In this document: piece by piece, positions 1 through 7,579 of the stretch
Layout of the letters: each line of letters starts with the position of its first letter
How positions within the stretch are numbered: position 1 is the stretch's first letter
NCBI GenBank assembly: GCA_050117315.1
Contig: JASFMY010000004.1
Span: forward strand, 1-64,000
Length of the DNA stretch: 64,000 bases
Direction: 5' to 3'
Source of the DNA: JANQIV01 sp050117315
Lineage (GTDB): Bacteria; Bacteroidota; Ignavibacteria; Ignavibacteriales; Melioribacteraceae
The notes under the pieces: model-generated
Told to the model about the DNA's origin: nothing
The model's database searches: none
The model's input: only the letters and a program-made list of their open reading frames with translations
Position numbers and translations under genes: made by a program

Positions 1-1250
1 ACTCCCGAAATATTTCTTAAAACATGGGTATATATCATAGTCGTCTTCATCCCGTGAAAAACATATCATTTATTTATCTAAAGTGGTATTTGCACCATTC
101 CCTCTTTGTAGGTTTTTACAGTCAAAATAATATTCAATTAACTGTTAATTCTAAAATATATAAACTGCTTTTTATACTCAACCATTAAAGATTTGTTTTA
201 TTTAATTCGCCTATGCCAAGGCTCCGGTGGCACTGAAACGTCAATCATTCAATCACCCTATCACTTCAGGCTGCCAGTTACGGAGTGTAATTGAAATCTG
301 TGTTTGCATGATTGGTTGATTGATTGGAGTTATAGACGGCCCGCCTTCACAAAAAAAATGTTACGGCGGACAAGTCCTCCTACGCCAAAGTTTACCGACC
401 ATAACTTTAGTGGCGGTTGGGCTTCGGCGGACATGCCCGCCTACGCAAGAGATGCTACGGAGGACAAGTTGGAACAGTAACAATGTATGACTACAAATGA
501 CCAATGACTTTTGTTATAGCCAGCCCGCCCAATCAAGAAGTGATCCCTATGAAATAACGGCGGGATATCCACTTGTCCCTATGGGACTTCGTTCCGAAAA
601 CTTTTTTTATCTTTTCACTTTTATCCTTTATCTTTCTCGTTGAATTAACTGCCCGCTGTTGTTTACCCCGGATAATGCATTAGGGAATTAGTAATTCTTT
701 TAATCATTTATAAAATAAAATGTTGTAACGATTCAGGTTTTGAGCATACCCCTAATACATTATTGGGGTTTAATAGCTCCGGCATTCAGAGACTGCTGTT
801 GCATGACCTGGTTGTGTATGCATTGCCACCGGATTTATCCGGTGGGTTGGAACAAATATATGGTTTAGGGCTTTAGCCCCATTATTCTTTTTGTATGCGG
901 CTAAAGCCGGGTTTTCGTTATATCTAATTATAAGATTTCCCGCCAAAAAGACGGCCGGGCAGAAAACGCTCCTTCGAAATGACGGTCCACTTTGTGCAAT
1001 GATAAAACAGACCTGTGCTACAAACACTATATAACCGCTATTAACCCCTAATTATGCATTAGAGAAAAACAAAATCCAATACCGTTAATAGACAAAAAAG
1101 TTGTCACAAATTTCTTTCTTTTCTATGGCATAATCTGGGGTTAAATTCAGAAAGCTTCCACCCCCCTCGCGGGATGGAAGCTTATAGTGGAGGTTTATGT
1201 AACAGCAGTCGAGAACTCCTTGCCAGTAATGTTTTTTTATGTGAACATTA
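1..1250. other. gene-poor intergenic stretch with short palindromes
   Basis: I see no credible gene here. Open frames lack ribosome binding sites and overlap palindromic repeats. The stretch has several small hairpins: GGGCTTTAGCCC-type at about 868-880, CCACCGGAT/ATCCGGTGG at about 827-846, and CGGCTAAAGCCG at about 898-910. An imperfect inverted pair (about 748-774 and 1034-1057, both running into GGGGTT and AATAGC) may bound another decayed element. A piece resembling the interior of the 3596-3773 element lies near 930-985. The stretch looks like a landing zone for short non-coding mobile repeats. Confidence 0.6.
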
Positions 1251-1344
1251 GAGTTTCTGCAAAATTAGATATCTAAACGTTTTGACGGAGGGAGAAATCT
1301 TTGGAATCATCCTCTAATTGAAAGATTTCTCATCCCGCTCTGCG

Positions 1345-1777
1345 CATAGGCGTCAACTTAATGTGAAATGTTCTTTTTTTTTGCAATAGTCCCGACTTTT
1401 TCATAATGAATCTCTCCGGGGCAAGTTGGGGAAAGGATGATAGAAACACACACCTATGGGCTTTAGCCCAAACTTATTGGACTAAAGTCCGAAAATTTGG
1501 GAGTGATATTAATCTCCGGCATGAAGGGTGTGTTGCGTAACTAAAATAAATAATCATAGCCACGACCTTTCAGGTCGTGGACAATAAGTCTCAACAAAAA
1601 CTCAGGGCTTTAGCCCAATTTTCTCTAATATTTGGGCTAAAGCCCGGGTTCTATTCGGTTTCTTATTCCCAACGTGCTGAAGCACGTGGCTATTGAAGCA
1701 CCTAATTGAGTTACGCAACACACCCTGAATGCCGGAGCTATTAAAAACATTATCTGATTGTTAAGTTGACGCCTATG
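1345..1777. mobile_element. MITE-like element B (433 bp), nested in A
   Basis: Perfect 17-bp terminal inverted repeats CATAGGCGTCAACTTAA lie at 1345-1361 and, inverted, at 1761-1777. They are flanked by a perfect 9-bp direct repeat CGCTCTGCG (1336-1344 and 1778-1786), a textbook target-site duplication. There is no open reading frame of note inside, so any transposition would need a transposase supplied in trans. The element is itself interrupted by element C. Confidence 0.85.
1526..1725. mobile_element. MITE-like element C (200 bp), nested in B
   Basis: Perfect 17-bp inverted ends GGGTGTGTTGCGTAACT (1526-1542 and, inverted, 1709-1725) are flanked by direct TGAA (1522-1525 and 1726-1729). 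The interior is almost wholly palindromic: CCACGACCT/AGGTCGTGG at about 1560-1580, GGGCTTTAGCCC-type pairs at about 1602-1650, and an ACGTGCT/AGCACGT pair at about 1671-1687. It has no coding capacity. The flanks themselves (CTCCGGCAT ... ATGCCGGAG) form a palindrome, so C may target a hairpin. Confidence 0.75.
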
Positions 1778-1828
1778 CGCTCTGCGGGATTCGAAATGAC
1801 CGACTTTTTATTTCGCAGAAACTCTATT

Positions 1829-2515
1829 TTATGTTGACGACTGCTCACCGGTTTGGGTTTCTTCTGCTTCTTTGCTTTTACCGCCTGAGCCTTTGGCTAT
1901 CGGTTTAAACTGCAGCAGCACTTCTTTATCACCCGAGAAACAAACCTTTGCAAAACTTCGTATTCTGTACATTTTGTCCTTTAATTCTTTTAATGCTTCG
2001 TCCCGTGCTTCCGTAGCTGCTGTTTTAAGCTTTTTCGCGTTTTCCTGCGCTGCATCCGTTGAAATCAGCCTGCCTAACGAAGCGTTTAGCTCATCTACAT
2101 CTTCCTGCGTTAGACCGTTGCTTAACAGCACTTCGCTTTTTTCGCCAACTAGCGATATTGTATACTCGCACATGGGACGCAGTTTCTTTACCGACCTAGG
2201 AATAGCTTCGCCGATCTTAAAAAGCTTCAAATCATCTTTGTCGTTGCCGTAAGCGCTGCGGGCTGCGTCCCGTACTTTTTTTATCAGTTTGCCTACGGCA
2301 GATATCTCCTCATTTTGGGCCATTGTCATTTCTTCGAGCTCTTTGACGGAATTCTGCTGTTCAAGCTCTTTTAGGCGCAGATTCTCTTTTGCATCTAAAA
2401 ATTCATTGTAAATAATTTCAGTGAAACCTTTTGCCGTCATAGCTTCCCGGTTGGAATCAACGGCAACTAAAAGAGCTTCGCTGTCTTGCAGCCGATAATT
2501 GATTATTTCTGGCAT
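1829..2515 (-). CDS. hypothetical helical protein, 228 aa
   Basis: I do not recognise the family. The product is soluble, rich in Glu, Lys and Ala, and predicted mostly helical, with coiled-coil-like stretches at about residues 45-90 and 150-190 and a low-complexity Ser/Gly/Glu/Thr tail. No signal peptide or membrane segment is seen. An AGAGGT ribosome site precedes the ATG at 2515. The stop lies only 5 bp from the end of element A, so its terminator context may have been altered by that insertion. It stands alone, with repeats on both sides. Confidence 0.75.
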   Translation of the reverse strand: MPEIINYRLQDSEALLVAVDSNREAMTAKGFTEIIYNEFLDAKENLRLKELEQQNSVKELEEMTMAQNEEISAVGKLIKKVRDAARSAYGNDKDDLKLFKIGEAIPRSVKKLRPMCEYTISLVGEKSEVLLSNGLTQEDVDELNASLGRLISTDAAQENAKKLKTAATEARDEALKELKDKMYRIRSFAKVCFSGDKEVLLQFKPIAKGSGGKSKEAEETQTGEQSST

Positions 2516-2723
2516 AAAGTACCTCTTTAGTTTTTTTTGGTTTATTTTGAATTGGCATTCGGAAAATATGCCGAATTTTACTTATCAACTTGGGTTACCA
2601 TCACTCATTCAGCTATTCCTTAGTTTAACTCGATTTTCTCTTTCCCGGTGTATTTGGTTCAAATATAAACAGTATTTCACAAAAAGTTAAATTATGAGCC
2701 GGAAACGCACTTTCTATTATTTT

Positions 2724-2954
2724 GAAACAACATTTGATTGATTCGAAACAACATTTGACTGATTTGAAACAACATTTGATTGATTCGAAACAACATTTGA
2801 TTGATTCGAAACAACATTTGACTGATTCGAAACAACATTTGATTGATTCGAAACAACATTTGACTAATTCGAAACAACATTTGATTGATTCGAAACAACA
2901 TTTGATTGATTCGAAACAACATTTGATTGATTTAAAACAACATTCAACCAATTT
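2724..2954. repeat. 21-bp minisatellite, 11 tandem copies
   Basis: Eleven head-to-tail 21-bp units have consensus GAAACAACATTTGATTGATTC and vary mainly at C/T positions; the last copy is the most diverged. Because 21 is a multiple of three and the unit has no stop in several frames, long open frames appear on both strands, with heptad translations such as KQHLIDS (plus) or CCFESIK (minus). None has a convincing start. There are no spacers, so it is not a CRISPR array. Confidence 0.9.
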
Positions 2955-3595
2955 GAAATCTCTTTTGTCGGTTATGAATCTGCTTCCGGTTACCTCAATT
3001 TTAATTTTTTGTTATTCTGCCGGGTTTTTGATCTTAGGTATTATTTGTAACTCATTGAAACTAAAGCTATCTCTAATTTCTTGTTTTTCTATTGCATAAT
3101 ATGGGTCAACTGAATTCGCCGTTCTGCGAAGGGCTATTCTATAAGTTAAAAATGTTTTCCCGGTGAGGTAGCATCTATTCGATAAATCTAAATTTCTATT
3201 ATGTGAGTATTGGAGCAAATCAGTAACCGTAAGAGAATGTTATTTAATAATGGAAATCTTAAAAAGTATTTAAATAAAATCATTCTATTAGTCAAATGTT
3301 AATTAATTACGTAAAGAGTCAATGACGTATCAACAATAAAGAATTGTAAGCTCTAAGATTGCAGAAATTCTAATATACAGATATCTGGCTGAGATATGCT
3401 AATAATAGCGGGTTTTTCTATTAAAAATTATTTTTAATTACTCTGGGAGCCCAATCTGAGATGAATGAATCAACATATGGCAAATATAAATTAATAAGTT
3501 AATATTGGTTTTCTACTTTAAATTTATTTGCACAATCAATATTTTCCGTTCAGAATTATGCGTTTTTTGACTAAAACCAAATGAAATATATACTA

Positions 3596-3773
3596 GAGTT
3601 TCTGCAAAATAAAAAGTCTGTCATTTCGAATCCCGTTCTTTGGGTGAGCCTGTCCGCCGTCTTTTTGGCGGGAAATCTTTCAATTGGAGCACGATTTCAA
3701 AGATTTCTCTCCCGATAAAATACATCGGGATCGAACCGACAAAACGTTTAGATATCTAATTTTGCAGAAACTT
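3596..3773 (-). mobile_element. MITE-like element A, uninterrupted copy
   Basis: Terminal repeats GAGTTTCTGCAAAAT (3596-3610) and its inverse (3759-3773) are flanked by TA (3594-3595, 3774-3775). Compared with the copy at 1251 it lies in the opposite orientation, keeps the inner TAGATATCTAAACG block next to its right end, and has an extra block containing a GCCGTCTTTTTGGCGG palindrome. It has no coding capacity. This copy shows the pre-insertion state of the element. Confidence 0.8.
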
Positions 3774-4105
3774 TACTATAATTTTTGTGTTTAACTTTTT
3801 TTTTGTGACGGCTTTAACTTAGTTTTTTTTCCAGTCGATGACGGTTTGGAATAAAACATGTATACACAAGCCAAATTGGTTTTGGTATTTTGCCATAAAA
3901 TCCTCTCTTTTTAAGACCTGCCCGACGTACGAGACTTTGGGAGGCGGGGAGGATTTAGGTGAGTTCTAAATAAAAACTAAATCCCAAAACCAATTTGCAA
4001 CAAGTATAATTCGGATTTAGTGAGTTTGATTATTATAATTTGTTCCGGCTGCTTTTCCAATAAGCCTAAGGAATAAATCTTATCATAAAATATCTGGAGG
4101 AAAAA

Positions 4106-4243
4106 ATGCCAACTACCGGCGAGAAACCTGAAAAAGGAGTTTACTACTGTAAAAAGTGTGGTACAAGAGTGGTAATAGATGAGAATACAGATACACTCCC
4201 GCACTGTGAACGCTGTAACCATACAGAATTTGAGAAAGGCTAA
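4106..4243 (+). CDS. small zinc-ribbon protein, 45 aa
   Basis: A strong ribosome site (CTGGAGG, about 5 bp before ATG) starts a 45-residue peptide. It contains a CxxCG knuckle (YYCKKCG, residues 14-20) and a second CxxC (HCERCNHTEF, residues 34-43), enough for one structural zinc. The LPxCxxCxxTxF signature resembles the zinc ribbon at the C-terminus of DUF1451/YbeL-type proteins. It is a standalone gene followed by a strong hairpin. Its function is unknown; nucleic-acid or protein binding is possible but not shown. Confidence 0.8.
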   Translation: MPTTGEKPEKGVYYCKKCGTRVVIDENTDTLPHCERCNHTEFEKG

Positions 4244-4254
4244 ATTATATTTAT

Positions 4255-4296
4255 CCGTCACTGCTGCGTTACAATGTAAGATTTCAGCAGTGACGG
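4255..4296 (+). terminator. hairpin terminator after zinc-ribbon gene
   Basis: The 12-bp stem CCGTCACTGCTG / CAGCAGTGACGG starts 11 bp after the stop codon. The following sequence is T-rich (TTGTAGTTTTTAT) rather than a pure T run. Confidence 0.65.
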
Positions 4297-4576
4297 GTTG
4301 TAGTTTTTATTTTCTGTTGAAGATTTATTAGAAATTTTTCCTAAAAATAATTTGTGATTTTCGAAGATAAATGTTTAGTTTGAATCATCATGAAATCACA
4401 TTAATTACATATCACGAAACCTCGTCTCCCAATTTAGCCGGGATTAAAATCAATTGTATTTTCCAGCCGTATAACGGCTGCTACATGAAAAATCATTTTT
4501 AGCTGATTAATGATTTTAAAGAATAATTTTAGAACTATTTTTTTGTTAACAACTATTGAAATTTAGAGGAAATAAA
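4297..4576. other. AT-rich intergenic region
   Basis: No gene is seen. It holds the upstream region of the methyltransferase. A short CCGTATAACGGCTG palindrome-like stretch occurs near 4464-4482. No promoter is clear enough to call. Confidence 0.5.
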
Positions 4577-5413
4577 ATGAACATAAAAAATTTATTAAAA
4601 TTAACCGGTAAACCTAAGTTATACGAACCCGGGAATAGAATAATGTGGACGGATGATTACATCTCCGGGGAATTGCTTTCCGTTCATCTAAACGAAAATC
4701 TTGACCTGGCAAGCAGAAAAAAAACTACCGTAACTTCAACTGTTAACTGGATACTTGATAAAGCAAAAGGTGAAAATTTAGAGATACTCGATCTAGGCTG
4801 CGGACCCGGTCTGTACGCTGAAATTCTGGCAAACCGCGGACATAATGTAACCGGTGTCGATTTTTCCAAACGCTCCATTGAATATGCAAAAAATGAAGCA
4901 GTAAGAAAGAAATTGAAAATAGAATACATCAATCAAAATTACCTTGAATTGAATTTCGAAAATAAGTTCGATCTTGTAATTTTGGTATATACCGATTTCG
5001 GGGTGCTGCTACCGGAAGACAGGGATCAATTATTAAATAAAATAAAAAGAGCATTAAAACCCGGCGGCATTTTCATTTTTGATGTCTTAAATGACAAAGA
5101 GCTAGATAAAAAAGTTAGTCCCCCAAATTGGGAATTGACCGAAAAAGGTTTTTGGAGAGATAACCCTTATCTTGCTTTATCCGGCTCGTTTCTTTACAAG
5201 GAAAATAAAGTGATATTATATCAGCACATAATAATAGATGAATCCGGCGATTACGGAAATTACCGTTTTTGGACTCACTTTTTCTCTGATGACGATCTGC
5301 AAGAAGTATTGAAAGGGTTTGATTTTAAAGATATCTCTTTTGATAAAACAGTATTGCCGCCGAACGACATTTGGAGCGGCGATAACGTTACTTTTTGTGT
5401 TGTGAAAAAGTAG
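4577..5413 (+). CDS. class I SAM-dependent methyltransferase, 278 aa
   Basis: Motif I reads ILDLGCGPGLYAEIL (about residues 72-86), followed by GVDFSKRSIEYA (motif II, acidic Asp binding the ribose) and a post-motif LKPGGIFIFDVL, together diagnostic of the Methyltransf_11/25 Rossmann fold. The N-terminal 60 residues and the C-terminal beta-rich part, likely substrate-binding, give no substrate clue. The ATG at 4577 is chosen over an upstream in-frame TTG because GAGGA lies 6 bp before it. It is probably a small-molecule methyltransferase transcribed alone. Confidence 0.85.
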   Translation: MNIKNLLKLTGKPKLYEPGNRIMWTDDYISGELLSVHLNENLDLASRKKTTVTSTVNWILDKAKGENLEILDLGCGPGLYAEILANRGHNVTGVDFSKRSIEYAKNEAVRKKLKIEYINQNYLELNFENKFDLVILVYTDFGVLLPEDRDQLLNKIKRALKPGGIFIFDVLNDKELDKKVSPPNWELTEKGFWRDNPYLALSGSFLYKENKVILYQHIIIDESGDYGNYRFWTHFFSDDDLQEVLKGFDFKDISFDKTVLPPNDIWSGDNVTFCVVKK

Positions 5414-5785
5414 TCAATTAAAAAATCCGTCTTTTTTTATTCTGCAATCCTTTCCAAACCCGGGGAGGATTGCCTAATTAAAATCTTATAGTGTCTTCCC
5501 TTTGATTGAGAATATAATAATCCGTTAAAATGATATCCGGTATGACAATTAAATTTGCAACTGTTTAGTTTTTTCGTAATTTTAACTAACCTTTTGGATT
5601 GATAAAATAAAAATTTGTTGGACGGAATATTATCACGGACAATATTTCATGATAACATTCCGGCTGCAGCTCCCCATGGCTGCCGAGAACCCCGCCAAAA
5701 TAAATAACGGGCAGGTATTTCTCGACAGAAAATGATATTCCTTTTTGTCTAATGATATATTCAATCACATTTTAGGAGAATGAAA
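5414..5785. other. intergenic region
   Basis: No gene is seen. A hairpin with GCAATCC/GGATTGC arms at about 5443-5472 could end the methyltransferase transcript but lacks a T run. The remainder is the upstream region of the decarboxylase. Confidence 0.45.
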
Positions 5786-7126
5786 ATGAAAAACGTGTCA
5801 CTAAAAATTGCCGAGATGGACCCGGTTCAAAAAGGTTTCTGGGTGCCGAACCGTGTCTGGGTTACGACGGAGTATTTTATTCCTCTGCGCAAAGAGCTTA
5901 TAAAACGTAGAAGGGAGGGGCTGTTGCCTGCTTTATCGCCGGTAATGGAAGAATTCAAAAATTGGGTAGATAATAACCCGGTGTATAAGGAAAAATTGAC
6001 GGCTATGCTGATTGAAGTAGGGTTATTCATCAAAACAACAAACCCGGAAATAATAAAAGAGATTGCCGAAGACGGAGATTATACAAAGGTAATGACACTA
6101 AACGACTTATACGACCACCTAAATATTATTATTACTACCTCACCGAGTTTTAATGAAACAGTGATGGTAGGCACCCCGATGAACGGCTTGCTGGCTATTG
6201 CTATGGGCACTAAAACCGGCGGGATTCTCTTTCATGACATGATCTTTAATGAGCAATTTAAAAAGGTTCTGGATGCGTGGAATACATACCTAAAAAGTTC
6301 GGACTCCCTGGATAAATTGGATATTAACGATCCCGAGAAAGAAGGCTCTTGGATTTCGTTGGAAGCTCATGACGCCGGCGTTTGGACGGACATGGTTTAT
6401 GATCCGAATAAACCTGCCTACGGATATGATTCATGGAACTCATTTTTTATTCGTCCTTTTCAAGACGGCGCGCGTCCGTTCAAGGGTGATCCCCAAACCG
6501 TTATTAACATTGGTTGTGAGACTACCCCGTGGGAGTATCAGGATAACGTGGCTTTATCGGCGGAATTCTGGGCAAAGGAAATGCCGTATTCTTTGGTGGA
6601 TATTTTAGGCGGTGACAAAGGTTGGGCGGAAAAGTTTGAAGGGGGGCAAGTTTATCAGGGCTTCCTGTCTGCAACACATTATCACCGTTGGAGCGCGCCG
6701 GTTGACGGTAAGATTGTTCGCTCGTGGGTTCAACCCGGCACTTATTTTGCGCAGCGTCCGGGGCAAGGCGAAGTGCCCGGAACCTGGGAGGGAACAGAAT
6801 CGCAACCTTACTTAAGCGAAGTGGCTGCCCGGGCTATTTTCATTATGGAGCACGAGAAGTTTGGTTACATCGCAATGGTTTGTATTGGAATGGTTGAGGT
6901 TTCCACATGTCACATTAATCCGGAATACGTAGTTGGAGAAGGAGATGAACCGGTAGAAATTAAACGTGGTAACGACATTGGCCATTTTGAATTTGGCGGT
7001 TCAACACACGCTATGATCTTCCAGAAAGATAAAGCAAAATTGGCAATCTGGGCTGAGAATGCGGTCAAGTTCCGTAACTTAGCGGCGCCTATTCAAATGG
7101 GTTCGGTAATTGCAACTTTACCCTAA
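5786..7126 (+). CDS. PSD-like pyruvoyl-dependent decarboxylase, 446 aa
   Basis: The C-terminal half belongs to the phosphatidylserine decarboxylase family. It has YHRWSAPVDGKI (about 298-310) and a FGGST motif with Ser406, where self-cleavage would make the pyruvoyl group. The N-terminal about 190 residues resemble the PSDC extension found in soluble members of this family, such as the fungal tryptophan decarboxylase PsiD (known to act on free amino acids). No membrane segment or phospholipid-pathway neighbour is seen. Substrate is therefore uncertain: free amino acid or phosphatidylserine. AGGAG at 5774 favours the ATG at 5786 over the one at 5780. Confidence 0.8.
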   Translation: MKNVSLKIAEMDPVQKGFWVPNRVWVTTEYFIPLRKELIKRRREGLLPALSPVMEEFKNWVDNNPVYKEKLTAMLIEVGLFIKTTNPEIIKEIAEDGDYTKVMTLNDLYDHLNIIITTSPSFNETVMVGTPMNGLLAIAMGTKTGGILFHDMIFNEQFKKVLDAWNTYLKSSDSLDKLDINDPEKEGSWISLEAHDAGVWTDMVYDPNKPAYGYDSWNSFFIRPFQDGARPFKGDPQTVINIGCETTPWEYQDNVALSAEFWAKEMPYSLVDILGGDKGWAEKFEGGQVYQGFLSATHYHRWSAPVDGKIVRSWVQPGTYFAQRPGQGEVPGTWEGTESQPYLSEVAARAIFIMEHEKFGYIAMVCIGMVEVSTCHINPEYVVGEGDEPVEIKRGNDIGHFEFGGSTHAMIFQKDKAKLAIWAENAVKFRNLAAPIQMGSVIATLP

Positions 7127-7295
7127 TTGTTTCGGGTTATCGGGACCTAACCTAAATGGAGCATTAGGGGTACTTATTAGATATGTTTTTATAGAATTGA
7201 ATAATCTTTTTCAAGATTACTTGTTAGCCCAACGTAAGTATAATTTTTTTGATACTTCTTATAGCGTAAACAATAAATTTGATGTTTAAAAATAA

Positions 7296-7322
7296 AAAAG
7301 CCTGAAAACAATTTCAGGCTTT
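7296..7322 (-). terminator. terminator of tRNA-Leu(CAA)
   Basis: On the minus strand an 11-bp stem AAAGCCTGAAA / TTTCAGGCTTT directly follows the tRNA 3' end and continues into a T run. It is a standard intrinsic terminator. Confidence 0.85.
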
Positions 7323-7323
7323 G

Positions 7324-7407
7324 TACCGAAGGCCGGACTCGAACCGGCACGTCCTTGCAGACACATGATTTTGAGTCATGCGCGTCTACCAATTCCGCCA
7401 CTTCGGC
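7324..7407 (-). tRNA. tRNA-Leu(CAA)
   Basis: The 84-nt class II tRNA has acceptor stem GCCGAAG/CTTCGGT with discriminator A. Its D-loop contains GGCGGAATTGGTAGAC, the anticodon loop CTCAAAA reads CAA (codon UUG), the long variable arm is typical of Leu, and the T-loop is GGTTCGAGTCC. The CCA end is not encoded (CAA follows). It is followed by an intrinsic terminator. Confidence 0.95.
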
Positions 7408-7579
7408 AGTTATTAGTCTTTCAAAAAGGCCTGTAAAATTAAGATAATATTAACACTTATTCAAATAATAATTACAGTATTATTGCACACTTCGACAAGC
7501 CCGCCTTCCTTAGTAAGAAGTATAACGGACAGGCTCAGTGTGACTTTTTACACTTTTTCAGTCTGAGCAAAGTCGAAGA

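Larger units (their letters stand above)
1251..1824 (+). mobile_element. MITE-like element A, interrupted by element B
   Basis: The ends are inverted copies of GAGTTTCTGC(A/G)AAAT (1251-1265 and 1810-1824). TA dinucleotides flank it at 1249-1250 and 1825-1826, as for TA-targeting elements of the IS630/Tc1 type. It carries no gene. Its sequence is shared in opposite orientation with the uninterrupted copy at 3596-3773, including the inner block that reads TTAGATATCTAAACG. Removing element B and one 9-bp duplication rejoins the text around TCATCCCGCTCTGCGGGATT, which confirms that B inserted into A. Confidence 0.8.
2516..4105. other. gene-poor stretch with minisatellite and element copy
   Basis: No credible gene was found. 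The open frames here arise from the 21-bp repeat array or lack ribosome sites. The stretch holds the minisatellite (2724-2954), the intact element-A copy (3596-3773) and AT-rich sequence that presumably contains the promoter of the small zinc-ribbon gene downstream. Confidence 0.6.

Noticed and set aside
770..1027. 85-codon minus-strand frame
   Set aside because: It runs through palindromic repeats, has no ribosome binding site and no protein-like pattern.
2724..2954. CRISPR array
   Set aside because: Units are contiguous, with no unique spacers and no cas genes.
2625..3099. Frames with KQHLIDS or CCFESIK heptads as proteins
   Set aside because: They are produced by the 21-bp repeat in several frames on both strands, and none has a credible start.
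3977..4261. 94-codon minus-strand frame
   Set aside because: It is the shadow of the zinc-ribbon gene at 4106-4243, which has CxxC pairs and a strong ribosome site.
5586..5768. 60-codon minus-strand frame upstream of the decarboxylase
   Set aside because: No ribosome site, no family features, and it lies in the promoter region of the next gene.
7189..7401. 70-codon minus-strand frame
   Set aside because: Most of it is the tRNA-Leu gene read as protein.
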